Positions 17,826 through 26,148 of a stretch of DNA of 64,000 bases are shown piece after piece; position 1 is the stretch's first letter, and each line of letters begins with the position of its first letter. A program made the position numbers and the translations under genes. The stretch comes from Halobaculum limi (GTDB lineage: Archaea; Halobacteriota; Halobacteria; Halobacteriales; Haloferacaceae). The stretch is taken from assembly GCF_029490015.1 (NCBI RefSeq), contig NZ_CP120468.1:2728001-2792000 (forward strand), written 5' to 3'. The notes beneath the pieces are model-generated. The model saw only the letters and a program-made list of their open reading frames with translations. It had not been told where the DNA came from and did not search any database.

Positions 17826-18512
17826 TCAGTCGTCGGTCGGCGTCGGTTCGTCCGCGGCTTCGGCCGCGTCGGCACGTTCGTCCGCGTCGTCGGTCTTGGG
17901 AACGGTCGCGACGGTGGTGATGGCGCGGGGCGTGCCGCGGTGGCGCTGCTGGATGAAGTGGCGCATCTCCTCGAAGCCGGCCTCGCGGAACATCGCCTCG
18001 GCCTCCTCGGCGTCGTAGAACAGCATAATGGCGTCCGCGAGCTTCTGGAACACCGAGAGCTTCGGGTAGTCTGGGCCGACGACGAGGACGGTGCCACCGG
18101 GCTTGGTGACGCGACGGAACTCCCGGAGTGCGGCGATCGGGTCGGGCCAGTACTCGATGGAGCCAGACGACCACAGTTTGTCGAAGGAGTCGTCTTTGAA
18201 CGGCAGGCGCTCGGCGTCGCCCATGTGGAAGTGGACCTTCCCGTGTTTGCCGAACTTTTTGAACGCCTGCTCGAACTGCCCGCGCGACTGGTCCAGCGCG
18301 TACACTTCGTCGACGTGGTTGAGGAGACCCTCGGTGGCGAACCCGGTGCCCGCACCCACGTCGAGGACGCGGTCGTCGGGGTCAGCGTCGAACCACTCCA
18401 GCGCCTGGTTGCGCATCCGGTCGTCCCAGATGTACGGATTGATCGTGTCGTAGACGCGCGAGAAGTACCGATAAAACAGCCGCGCGTTGTCCTTGTCCTC
18501 GAGGATTCCCAT
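17826..18512 (-). CDS. SAM-dependent methyltransferase, quinone-methyltransferase-like
   Basis: The 228-residue class I methyltransferase has motif I VLDVGAGTGFAT, the acidic strand-2 end (YALDQS), FHMGDAERLPF, and the GSIEYWPDP and RVTKPGG segments. Its start LFYRYFSRVYDTINPYIWDDRMRN resembles methyl-phytyl-benzoquinol and demethylmenaquinone methyltransferases, so a role in menaquinone methylation is possible; the substrate is not proven. The C-terminal 25 residues are an acidic, repetitive tail (ERADAAEAADEPTPTDD), as often added in haloarchaea. It is divergent from the creatininase-family gene. Confidence 0.8.
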   Translation of the reverse strand: MGILEDKDNARLFYRYFSRVYDTINPYIWDDRMRNQALEWFDADPDDRVLDVGAGTGFATEGLLNHVDEVYALDQSRGQFEQAFKKFGKHGKVHFHMGDAERLPFKDDSFDKLWSSGSIEYWPDPIAALREFRRVTKPGGTVLVVGPDYPKLSVFQKLADAIMLFYDAEEAEAMFREAGFEEMRHFIQQRHRGTPRAITTVATVPKTDDADERADAAEAADEPTPTDD

Positions 18513-18634
18513 TGGCTACACCTTGGGTCGGATCGGTCATAACCCCCACGGAACTGTAACCGGCAGCGATGGTCGCCCGGAACCGCGAGCGCATCACAGG
18601 CGGCTACAAGTTCGGGGCGTCCGCAGGTGGTCGT

Positions 18635-19366
18635 ATGCACCTCTCGGAGGCGACGTGGACCGACGTCCGCGACGCCGACATCGACGCCGCACTGGTGCCG
18701 ATCGGCAGCACGGAACAGCACGGCCCGCACGCTCCGCTGGGAACCGACGCACTGACTGCGGAGACGGTCGCCGCGGCCGCGAGCGACCGCTGGAGCCGCG
18801 AGGGCACCCTGCTCGTGGCACCGCCAGTTCACGTCGGCGTCGCCGAGGAACACCGGGCGTTCGACGGGACGCTGTGGGTGTCGCCGGACACCTTCCGTGC
18901 GTACGTCCGCGAGACCGTCGAGAGCCTCGCGCACCACGGTATCGACCGCGTCGTCCTCGCCAACGGCCACGGCGGCAACGTCGAGGCGCTGGCAGAAGTC
19001 GCCCGGCGCGTCTCCCGCGACGCCGACACCGACGCCTACGCCGTCTCGTTCACGTGGTTCGAGGCGGTCGGCGAACACACCAGTCGGATGGGCCACGCGG
19101 GGCCGCTGGAGACGGCGATGCTTCGACACCTCGCGCCCGAGTTGGTTCGAGAAGACCGGATCGAGGAGGCGCGGGCGGGCGGGAGCGACCGCTGGGGAGA
19201 GTGGGTTCGCGGGGTGAACCTCGCGCACGACAGCGACGAGTTCAGCGAGAACGGCACCGTCGGCGACCCCAGCGCGGGGGACGCGGAGTTGGGGGCGGAG
19301 TTGCTCGACCGCGCGAGCGACGCGCTGGTCGACGTGGCGGGAGCGGTCGTCGACCGCGGCCGCTGA
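18635..19366 (+). CDS. Creatininase-family amidohydrolase
   Basis: The 243-residue protein has the metal-binding pattern of the family: PIGSTEQHGPHAPLGTDA near the N terminus, APPVHVGVAEEHRAF, and VLANGHGGN. These give the Glu, His, Asp and His ligands of a binuclear metal site. Members include creatininase and ArfB, the archaeal formamide hydrolase of riboflavin/F420 synthesis; the latter is plausible because a pterin-pathway aldolase (mptD-like) lies close by, but this is inference. ATG 18635 is chosen because homologues begin just before this motif; an upstream in-frame ATG adds a basic stretch. Confidence 0.8.
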   Translation: MHLSEATWTDVRDADIDAALVPIGSTEQHGPHAPLGTDALTAETVAAAASDRWSREGTLLVAPPVHVGVAEEHRAFDGTLWVSPDTFRAYVRETVESLAHHGIDRVVLANGHGGNVEALAEVARRVSRDADTDAYAVSFTWFEAVGEHTSRMGHAGPLETAMLRHLAPELVREDRIEEARAGGSDRWGEWVRGVNLAHDSDEFSENGTVGDPSAGDAELGAELLDRASDALVDVAGAVVDRGR

Positions 19367-19367
19367 G

Positions 19368-19817
19368 TTACGCCTCGGCTTCTTCGCTCTCGGCGTCGTC
19401 GGCTTCCGCGTCCGTGTCGACGCCCTCGGCGTGGGCGTCTTCGAGGTCACTTTTCAATTGCGGGACCACGCTCGTGAGTTCGCCCACCTGGTCGTGGGCC
19501 TCTTCGAGCGTCTCGACGAGTTCCTGCAGCGACTCGATTTCGTCGGCCAAGGCCTCGTCGTCCTCGAACGCGCCGGCGCGTTCGCCCATCACGTACTGCT
19601 TTTTCGCCTGCCTGAGTTCGTCGACGGCGTCACCCGTATCGAGCGCCGAGCGGAGGCCGTTGAGCGCTCCGAGGATGTTCTCGGCGTCCGTCTCCCAGAC
19701 GGCGTCCGCGGTCGGGAGTTTCGACTTCGCGCTCGTCAGGTGCTCGCGCACGTCCGCACGCATCTCGTCGGCCGCTTCTCCGAACAGGTCGTCGTCGTCG
19801 AAGGTAGACTGCGCCAT
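19368..19817 (-). CDS. DUF5790-like coiled-coil protein
   Basis: The 149-residue product is acidic and mostly helical, with a likely coiled coil (about residues 95-130, IESLQELVETLEEAHDQ) and an Asp/Glu/Ala tail. It resembles the haloarchaea-specific DUF5790 family; function is unknown. The start ATG 19817 has a TATA-like CTTAAG 25 bases upstream. It ends one base after the stop codon of the convergent creatininase gene. Confidence 0.7.
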   Translation of the reverse strand: MAQSTFDDDDLFGEAADEMRADVREHLTSAKSKLPTADAVWETDAENILGALNGLRSALDTGDAVDELRQAKKQYVMGERAGAFEDDEALADEIESLQELVETLEEAHDQVGELTSVVPQLKSDLEDAHAEGVDTDAEADDAESEEAEA

Positions 19818-19841
19818 ACCATCGGGTTCGCGGCGACCCTT

Positions 19842-19847
19842 CTTAAG
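19842..19847 (-). promoter_or_regulatory. TATA-like element of the DUF5790 gene
   Basis: CTTAAG, 25 bases upstream of ATG 19817 on the minus strand. Confidence 0.5.
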
Positions 19848-19944
19848 CGGTCGCCCGAAAGTGAAAGTGAAATCGTGCCCCACGGTCGTCGTCTCGCCCG
19901 GATTCGGCGTTCGCTCGTCGGTGTCGCTGCGATCTCACTCCGCC

Positions 19945-20289
19945 TCAGTCGTCGACGACCTCGACGAGTTTCATCAGGGGGTAGCCGTCTTCCATCTCCA
20001 TCCGCGTGCGCACGGTCACGTCCTCGTACTCGATGCGCATCTCTACCTCCATCAGGTGGCCCGACAACTCGGTGTAGCCGTTCTCGTGGTCGATGTCTGC
20101 GGCCACGGCGTCGTCGTCGATGTCGACGGCGACGGCCGCGCAGTACGGTTGGTTCTCGATGGACTCGGCGATAGCCGTCTCCAGCGACCGCGTGCTCCGC
20201 GGCGAGACGGGCGTCCCCGCGAACTGGTGGTACAGCGATCCGAACTTGATCCCGGCCTCGAAACACGCCTGCTGTGCGTCGGTGGTCAC
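19945..20289 (-). CDS. mptD: Archaeal dihydroneopterin aldolase (MptD-like)
   Basis: The 114-residue protein carries the archaeal MptD signature: EAGIKFGSLYHQFAGTPV (residues 11-28), IENQPY, and a C-terminal HLMEVEMRIEYEDV segment. MptD cleaves 7,8-dihydroneopterin to 6-hydroxymethyl-dihydropterin and glycolaldehyde on the way to folate or methanopterin-type cofactors; haloarchaea use it for folate. Length matches the family. It is followed on the same strand by the DUF5790 gene about 125 bases on, with a separate promoter. Confidence 0.85.
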   Translation of the reverse strand: MTTDAQQACFEAGIKFGSLYHQFAGTPVSPRSTRSLETAIAESIENQPYCAAVAVDIDDDAVAADIDHENGYTELSGHLMEVEMRIEYEDVTVRTRMEMEDGYPLMKLVEVVDD

Positions 20290-20395
20290 AGTCGACGGAG
20301 GGGGGCGTCCCCCAAAGGCGTACCGAGGAGTGACTGTCTCAGCGGCCCGCGAGGAGACCTGTCAACGCGGATGCGCTCGTTCGCCGAACCGCACC

Positions 20396-20402
20396 TTACT
20401 TA
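20396..20402 (+). promoter_or_regulatory. TATA-like element of azf
   Basis: TTACTTA about 27 bases before ATG 20429. Confidence 0.5.
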
Positions 20403-20428
20403 CCCGCGGTCGTCGGATACTCGACCGA

Positions 20429-21232
20429 ATGGACGAACCGGTCTTGCTCACCGGGGCGGGCGGCCGCGTCGGGCGTGCGATCCTCGCCGGAATCGGCGAG
20501 GCGTACGACTGGCGGTTGCTCGACCGCGAACCGCTCTCGGCCGCGTCGCTCCCGTCGGGCGTCTCCGCCGACGAGGTCGTCGTCGCGGACGTGACCGACG
20601 AGACCGCCGTTCGTGATGCCGTCGACGGCGTCGGCGCGGTCATCCACCTCGCGGGCGACCCCCGGCCCAACGCGCCGTGGGACTCCGTGCTCACGAACAA
20701 CATCGACGGGACACAGACGATACTGCAGGCCGCCGCCGACACCGGCGTCGACCGCTTCGTCTTCGCCTCCTCGAACCACGCGGTCGGTGCGTACGAAACC
20801 GACGAGCGCACCCCCGAGATATACCGCACGGACGACGAGTATCGCCTCGACGGGACGGAACTCCCCCGCCCGTCGAACCTCTACGGCGTCTCGAAGGCAA
20901 CCGGCGAGACGCTCGGGCGCTACTACCACGACACCGAGGACCTGTCCGTCGCGTGTGTCCGCATCGGCAACCTCACGAAGGGACACCCGCCCAAGGAGTA
21001 CGAACGCGGGCAGGCGATGTGGCTGTCGCACCGCGACTGCGCACATCTGTTCGACCGCTGTCTCCAAGCCGAGTACGACTACGAAATCGTCTACGGCATC
21101 TCTGACAACGATCGCAAGTACTACTCGATCAAGCGGGCGCAGGAGGTTCTCGGCTACGACCCGCAGGACAACTCTGCCCACTACACCTTCGGCGGCGAAC
21201 CGAAGGAAGAAGCCGAACCCGACTCGCCGTAA
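20429..21232 (+). CDS. azf: NAD-dependent glucose-6-phosphate dehydrogenase, archaeal type (Azf)
   Basis: The 267-residue extended short-chain dehydrogenase has GAGGRVG (residues 9-15) for NAD binding, HLAGDPRPNAPWDSVLTNN, FASSNHAVGAYE, and the catalytic YGVSK. These stretches match, from memory, the Haloferax enzyme shown to be the archaeal Zwischenferment, which oxidises glucose-6-phosphate with NAD in the oxidative pentose phosphate pathway. It is unrelated to classical G6PDH. ATG 20429 is supported by the TATA-like element; the frame extends far upstream but overlaps mptD. Other pathway genes are not nearby. Confidence 0.85.
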   Translation: MDEPVLLTGAGGRVGRAILAGIGEAYDWRLLDREPLSAASLPSGVSADEVVVADVTDETAVRDAVDGVGAVIHLAGDPRPNAPWDSVLTNNIDGTQTILQAAADTGVDRFVFASSNHAVGAYETDERTPEIYRTDDEYRLDGTELPRPSNLYGVSKATGETLGRYYHDTEDLSVACVRIGNLTKGHPPKEYERGQAMWLSHRDCAHLFDRCLQAEYDYEIVYGISDNDRKYYSIKRAQEVLGYDPQDNSAHYTFGGEPKEEAEPDSP

Positions 21233-21235
21233 CGC

Positions 21236-21916
21236 TCAGAACAGTCCGTCCACGTCCTCTTCTTTCCGCCGCTCTTTGTCGACCATCCCCGAGAGTCGGT
21301 CGTACACCAGCCTCCGCTCCTGCGGTGTGTCCACGCGCACGAGATCGAACAGCAGCGCCGCGAACCGAGAGCGCCCAACACGCTCCTCTTCGCGCGCGAA
21401 TCGTGCGGCGTCGGCGACGGTGTCGACGTCGAGGCCGTACTCTGCGGCGAGTGCTTCGGCTGCAAGCGACGCTGCCCCGAGGGTGAGCGACTCCGGCGTG
21501 ACGCGACTCCCACCGTGGAGTAGCGGTGGTGCCGGACCGCGTTCGACGCGTTCGGGGTCCGACTCGATCCGAGCGAGGGCGGCACGGACCGCGACCACGT
21601 CGACGCCGCGGTAGTCGGCGGGGTGGTCGGCGAGGTACTCGCGTGCGCTCTCTGCGAGGCCGACCGCACCGGACCAGTTGCGGTCGCGAGCGTGGTACTG
21701 TGCGGCAGTGAACTGGATCAGGCCGTGGAACAGTCGGTCGTCACGAGCGAGCGTGTCGTCTGCGTTGCTTGCGTCGTCGTCGCTGGCGGCCCTAATGTCC
21801 AGCCACACGTCCTCCCAGGGGTCGTGGGCGGCGTGGAACTCCCCCGCGGTGTAGAGCGCGATGCCCGCGCGGAGTGCGGCACGGCGAGTCGACTCGCTCG
21901 GGACGCTGTCGATCAC
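21236..21916 (-). CDS. DUF309 domain protein
   Basis: The 226-residue protein has the DUF309 helix pair: LYTAGEFHAAHDPWEDVW (about residues 18-35) and LFHGLIQFTAAQYHARDRNW (about 61-80). Function of the family is unknown. After it comes a less conserved helical region and an acidic end. The frame runs open upstream to 22369, but the extra part spans the tRNA-Arg gene, so I place the start at GTG 21916; this start is uncertain. It converges on azf, with only a few bases between the stop codons. Confidence 0.75.
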   Translation of the reverse strand: MIDSVPSESTRRAALRAGIALYTAGEFHAAHDPWEDVWLDIRAASDDDASNADDTLARDDRLFHGLIQFTAAQYHARDRNWSGAVGLAESAREYLADHPADYRGVDVVAVRAALARIESDPERVERGPAPPLLHGGSRVTPESLTLGAASLAAEALAAEYGLDVDTVADAARFAREEERVGRSRFAALLFDLVRVDTPQERRLVYDRLSGMVDKERRKEEDVDGLF

Positions 21917-22084
21917 GGGTCGGCGTTCGCGGCGCGCGTACTTGTCGTGTCGGTCTCGGCGTTCGAAAGGCGCAGACGACTCGCTACCGCTCGCTCGTTC
22001 GCTGCTCAAATCTCCGTGAATAGAACGACAGCCGCGCCGCGTCGTGTGAGCGACAGAAGTCGCTCGAAGTGTGGCGGCGCGGAA

Positions 22085-22100
22085 GAACGTCCGGACGGAG
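22085..22100. repeat. Partial copy of the tRNA-Arg 3' end
   Basis: GAACGTCCGGACGGAG is identical to 22164-22179, which covers the acceptor 3' strand and half of the T stem of the tRNA-Arg gene plus three flanking bases. It lies 79 bases away, beyond the tRNA 3' end. The core CGTCCGGACG is itself palindromic, which raises the chance of coincidence. Confidence 0.5.
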
Positions 22101-22166
22101 TTCACGCGAGCGTAGCGAGTGTGAACACGGACAGACGTGGCTGAACGAACGAAGTGAGTGAAGGAA

Positions 22167-22239
22167 CGTCCGGACGGAGATTTGAACTCCGGTCCCTGGC
22201 TCCGCAAGCCAAGAGGATAGTCCACTACCCTACCCGGAC
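22167..22239 (-). tRNA. tRNA-Arg (GCG)
   Basis: Read on the minus strand, GTCCGGG pairs with TCCGGAC, the T arm is CGGAG-TTCAAAT-CTCCG, and the anticodon stem TTGGC/GCCAG encloses the loop TTGCGGA with anticodon GCG for CGC codons. The discriminator base is G. Length is 73 bases, without intron and without an encoded CCA. Confidence 0.95.
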
Positions 22240-22262
22240 TCATCTCAACCGACGCCAGCGCT

Positions 22263-22270
22263 ACGTAAAG
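22263..22270 (-). promoter_or_regulatory. TATA element of tRNA-Arg
   Basis: CTTTACGT on the minus strand, about 27 bases upstream of the tRNA 5' end. Confidence 0.5.
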
Positions 22271-22369
22271 GGGTTCCGATTCGATTGACCCGTGTGCCCG
22301 GCCACCGTGACACAAACACGAGTTTGTCTCTCCCGCGACCTTTTGCCGCCGGGCCGAGACAGCCGACAT

Positions 22370-22882
22370 ATGGACAGACGGACGTTCGTCGTCGCGGCGG
22401 CGACCGCCGCATCGACCGCGCTAGCGGGGTGTACTGGGGGGTCGGCAGGTGGCGGTGGTGGGGACGGAGACGATGAGGACGGAGCGGAAGACACGCCGAC
22501 GGCGACTACGGACGCGCCCGCAACCGAGACCGCTACGGGCGACCCGTCCATCAGCAACCGCTCGTTCGAGCGTACCGGCGACGCGAGCGAACAAGCAGAG
22601 TCCGCGAGCGTCGCGTTCGGCGAGGATCGTGTCACCTGTACGGGCGTCATCCGCGGGAAGAACGGCTGTATGGAGGCGTCACTGGAGTCGGCTACCTACG
22701 AGGCCGGAACGCTCCGCGTCCGCGTGACGACGACGAAGGAGGGCGGCGACGTGTGCACGCAACAGCTCGTCTACCGCGGGTACGAGGCCGTCGTCGACTT
22801 CGACGGCGGACTCCCGAACCGCGTCGTCGTCGAACACGCTTCGATGGGCGAGACGCGAACGGTCACCGAGACGACGCGGTAG
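22370..22882 (+). CDS. Tat-exported lipoprotein of unknown function
   Basis: The 170-residue protein starts MDRRTFVVAAATAAS and reaches a lipobox LAGC at residues 19-22, so it is a twin-arginine substrate, lipid-anchored at Cys22. A Gly-rich then Thr/Asp/Glu-rich spacer follows (residues 24-60). The mature domain (about 62-170) is small, beta-rich and has three further cysteines in the TCTG, GCME and VCTQQ segments. I do not recognise the domain. It lies alone between tRNA-Arg and the RPA-type gene, on the plus strand. Confidence 0.75.
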   Translation: MDRRTFVVAAATAASTALAGCTGGSAGGGGGDGDDEDGAEDTPTATTDAPATETATGDPSISNRSFERTGDASEQAESASVAFGEDRVTCTGVIRGKNGCMEASLESATYEAGTLRVRVTTTKEGGDVCTQQLVYRGYEAVVDFDGGLPNRVVVEHASMGETRTVTETTR

Positions 22883-23090
22883 GAACGCCCACACGAGCGA
22901 CGGTGTTGGGGTCGTCGCCCTCGCGTGACCGGCGGCGAACCCTCAAATACCATCCCGACACAGGCGGCGTATGACCGAACGCGGGCCCGCTGCGGGAGTT
23001 GACTCGGCCGAAGAAACCGAGCGACCGCGTGGCGAATCCGGACGAACGGGAACCCTTATGCGCGAGACTGACTTGGGACAGGATACGATT

Positions 23091-24536
23091 ATGGGCGCTA
23101 TCGAGGACGTCTACGAGGAGTTGGACGCCGACGTCCCCTTCGAGGAGTTCGAGGCTGCCGTCGAGCAGAAAGTCGACGATATGGGCGGACTCGCCGACGA
23201 GGAGACGGCGGCGATGCTCATCGCGCACGAACTCCGCGACGAGGAGGTCAACAGCGTCGCCGACATCGAACCGGGGATGGACGACGTGAAGTTCCTCGCG
23301 AAGGTGATGAAGGTCGGCGAAGTGCGAACCTTCGAACGCGACGGCGAGGACGACGACGGCCACGTCCTCAACGTCGAGGTGGCCGACGAGTCCGGGCGCG
23401 TCACCATCTCGCTGTGGGATCAGGTCGCCGTCGACGCGAAGGAGAACCTCCAGACGGGCGACGTGCTTCGGATTATGGGCCGACCCAAAGAAGGGTTCAG
23501 CGGCCTCGAAGTCGCCGTCGACAAGGTCGAACCCGACGAGGACGCCGAAGTCGACGTGGAGGCCATCGAGCAGTACCGCGTCGAGGATCTGACGATGGGT
23601 GCGTCGGACGTCGACCTGCTTGGCGTCGTCCTCGACACCGACACCGTCCGCACGTTCGACCGCGACGACGGCTCCGAGGGGAAGGTGTCGAACCTCACTC
23701 TCGGCGACGAGACGGGCCGCGTCCGCGTCACGATGTGGGACGAGATGGCCGACCGCGTCGAGGAACTGACGGCCGGACAGACCGTCGAGGTGGTCGACGG
23801 CTACGTCCGCGAACGCGACGGCGACCTCGAACTCCACGTCGGATCGCGTGGCGCGGTCGAGGAAGTCGACGCCGACGTAGAGTACGTCCCCGAGACGACC
23901 GACATCGCGAATCTGGAACTGGAGGACGTGGTCGACGTCGCCGGCGGCGTCATCGAGACGAGCGAGAAGCGCACGTTCGACCGCGACGACGGCTCACAGG
24001 GCCAGGTACGCAACGTCCGCATCAAAGACGACACCGGCGAGATACGGGTGGCGCTGTGGGGCGACAAGGCCGACCGCGACATCGACCTCGCCGACAAGGT
24101 GGTGTTCACCGACGTCGAGATCCAGGACGGCTGGCAGGACGACCTCGAAGCCTCCGCCGGGTGGCGCTCCTCGGTCACGGTGTTGGAGGACGCCGACGGG
24201 AGCAGTGCGGGCGCTGGCGGTGGCTCTGCCGACCGCGACGCGGGGCAGGGTGGTCTCGATTCGTTCGATTCGGGCGGAAGCGACACCGAATCCCCGTCGG
24301 GCGGCGGCGGAGCGGCGGCGGCCACCGCCGAGACGGCGAGCGAGGAGGCGACCGACGATACGGGCGGCGTCGTCGAGTTCACCGGGACGGTCGTGCAGGC
24401 GGGCGACCCGGTCGTCCTTGACGACGGCACGCAGACGCGGTCGGTGAAGACCAGCGCGAACCTCCGACTCGGCGAGGAGGTCACCGTACGCGGCGTCGAA
24501 GAAGACGGGACTATCGACGCCGACGACGTGTTCTGA
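23091..24536 (+). CDS. rpa2: Replication protein A-like single-stranded DNA-binding protein (multiple OB folds)
   Basis: The 481-residue protein has an N-terminal helical region (1-60), then three clear OB folds (about 62-150, 160-255 and 270-370) each with the RTFxRDDG...VxxxTGxxRVxxW pattern, a low-complexity Gly/Ser/Asp/Ala linker, and a small C-terminal fourth OB-like part. This is the haloarchaeal Rpa2-type protein, which binds single-stranded DNA in replication and repair as a single gene without partner. No zinc finger is present. The ATG at 23091 is chosen; MRETD at 23058 is an alternative start. It is followed by the doublet histone gene. Confidence 0.85.
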   Translation: MGAIEDVYEELDADVPFEEFEAAVEQKVDDMGGLADEETAAMLIAHELRDEEVNSVADIEPGMDDVKFLAKVMKVGEVRTFERDGEDDDGHVLNVEVADESGRVTISLWDQVAVDAKENLQTGDVLRIMGRPKEGFSGLEVAVDKVEPDEDAEVDVEAIEQYRVEDLTMGASDVDLLGVVLDTDTVRTFDRDDGSEGKVSNLTLGDETGRVRVTMWDEMADRVEELTAGQTVEVVDGYVRERDGDLELHVGSRGAVEEVDADVEYVPETTDIANLELEDVVDVAGGVIETSEKRTFDRDDGSQGQVRNVRIKDDTGEIRVALWGDKADRDIDLADKVVFTDVEIQDGWQDDLEASAGWRSSVTVLEDADGSSAGAGGGSADRDAGQGGLDSFDSGGSDTESPSGGGGAAAATAETASEEATDDTGGVVEFTGTVVQAGDPVVLDDGTQTRSVKTSANLRLGEEVTVRGVEEDGTIDADDVF

Positions 24537-24615
24537 CCGCTCTCGCTTGCAGAGTTCGATCGGCAGGCGTTCGGTCGGTTGCTGTCCGCCCGAGCGTATC
24601 GACAAGGGGAAACCG

Positions 24616-24620
24616 TTATA
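24616..24620 (+). promoter_or_regulatory. TATA box of the histone gene
   Basis: TTATA about 27 bases before ATG 24645. It favours that ATG over the one at 24639. Confidence 0.6.
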
Positions 24621-24644
24621 CTCGCCACAGTCCGGCGTATGTGT

Positions 24645-25079
24645 ATGACTGTCGAGTTGCCGTTCGCGCCCGTCGACGACGTCATCCGTCGCAACGCGGG
24701 TGACCTCCGGGTGAGCGCCGGCGCGGCCGAAGAGTTGGCCGGTCGCGTCCAGCGACACGGCGCGACGCTGGCCGTCGACGCGGCCGAACGGGCGGCGGCC
24801 GACGGACGCAAGACGCTGATGCCGTCCGACTTCGGGGTCGAACAGGTAATCGACCGCTCGGAGTTGACGCTCCCTATCGCGCCCGTCGACCGCATCGCGC
24901 GACTCGACATCGACGACTCCTACCGCGTCTCGATGGACGCCCGCGTCGCCCTCGCGGACATCCTCGAAGACTACGCCGACAACGTCGCCCGCGCGGCGGC
25001 GGTGTTGGCACGCCACGCCGACCGACGAACCGTCCAAGCCGACGACATCGAGACGTACTTCGCGCTGTTCGAGGGCTAA
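24645..25079 (+). CDS. hstA: Doublet archaeal histone
   Basis: The 144-residue protein contains two histone folds in tandem. Both begin with LPFAPVDDVIRR- or LPIAPVDRIARL-type first helices, have the long central helix (GAAEELAGRVQRHGA; DARVALADILEDYAD) and end with a short third helix after MPSD or VQADD. Such fused doublets are the standard haloarchaeal histone, and act as a pseudo-dimer on DNA. Haloarchaeal histones are less abundant than in other archaea and act more like a regulator. It is two bases upstream of the histone deacetylase gene, so the two are probably one transcript. Confidence 0.9.
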   Translation: MTVELPFAPVDDVIRRNAGDLRVSAGAAEELAGRVQRHGATLAVDAAERAAADGRKTLMPSDFGVEQVIDRSELTLPIAPVDRIARLDIDDSYRVSMDARVALADILEDYADNVARAAAVLARHADRRTVQADDIETYFALFEG

Positions 25080-25081
25080 CG

Positions 25082-26089
25082 ATGCGGTTCGGCTACAGCG
25101 AACTGTGTCTCGACCACGACACCGGCGAGCGACATCCCGAGAACCCCGACCGCCTGCGTGCGATCCGCGAGGGGCTGAAACGGAAGCACGGCGTCGAGTA
25201 CGTCGAGGCCGACCCCGCCGGCCGCGACGCCATCGACGCGGTCCACGACACCGACTACGTCGACGAGGTGGTCGAGTTCTGCGAGTCGGGCGGCGGCAAC
25301 TGGGACCCGGACACGGTCGCCTCCGGTGGGACGTGGGCCGCCGCCCGCGCCGCGGCCGGGCAGGCGCAGTGGGCTGCCAAGGAGGGGTTAGCTAACGACC
25401 CCGGCCGGCGGACGCCGTTCGCACTCGGACGCCCCCCGGGCCACCACGCCGTCGAGGCGGACGCGATGGGCTTCTGTTTCGTCAACAACGTCGCCGTCGC
25501 GGCCCAGTCGGTCATCGACGACGGCCTCGCCGACCGCGTCGCCATCTTCGACTGGGACGTCCACCACGGCAACGGCACGCAGGACATCTTCTACGACCGC
25601 GGCGACGTCCTCTACAGTTCCATCCACGAAGACGGCCTCTACCCGGGCACGGGCGCGGTCGACGAGACAGGAGAAGGCGACGGTGAGGGGGCGACGCTGA
25701 ACGTTCCCCTGCCCGCGGGCGCGGGCGACGCCGACTTCCTCGCGGCCATCGACGACGTGATATCGCCCGTCGTCGACCGCTTCGACGCGGACCTCTTGCT
25801 CATCTCCGCGGGCTTCGACGCCCACCGCCACGACCCAATCTCGCGGATGCGCGTCTCCACCGAGGGGTATGCGCTGATGACCCAGCGGATGCGGACGCTC
25901 GCTGAGATGACCGACACGGGTCTCGGCTTCGTACTGGAGGGCGGCTACGGACTGGACACGCTCTCGGAGGGTGTCGCGATGGTCCACGAGACGTTCGACG
26001 GTCGCCCGCCCATCGAACCCGACAAAGATCCCGAAGACCGCACGGAACCGTTGCTCACGGACCTGCGCGAACAGTTCGAGTTGGAGTAA
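25082..26089 (+). CDS. Histone deacetylase family protein
   Basis: The 335-residue protein has all active-site segments of zinc-dependent (class I/II-like) deacetylases: GRPPGHHA for the two catalytic His, DWDVHHGNGT and SAGFDAHRHDP for the zinc ligands, and LEGGYGLD with the catalytic Tyr. Substrates in archaea may be acetyl-lysines, including on histone or Alba, or acetylated small molecules such as polyamines; the adjacency to the histone gene favours a chromatin role but does not prove it. It starts two bases after the histone stop. Length is typical. Confidence 0.9.
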   Translation: MRFGYSELCLDHDTGERHPENPDRLRAIREGLKRKHGVEYVEADPAGRDAIDAVHDTDYVDEVVEFCESGGGNWDPDTVASGGTWAAARAAAGQAQWAAKEGLANDPGRRTPFALGRPPGHHAVEADAMGFCFVNNVAVAAQSVIDDGLADRVAIFDWDVHHGNGTQDIFYDRGDVLYSSIHEDGLYPGTGAVDETGEGDGEGATLNVPLPAGAGDADFLAAIDDVISPVVDRFDADLLLISAGFDAHRHDPISRMRVSTEGYALMTQRMRTLAEMTDTGLGFVLEGGYGLDTLSEGVAMVHETFDGRPPIEPDKDPEDRTEPLLTDLREQFELE

Positions 26090-26148
26090 GACCGAACGCC
26101 GAATCACCGAGCAGCCAGATCGCCGACTCGATCGACCGCGCCCGTGAC

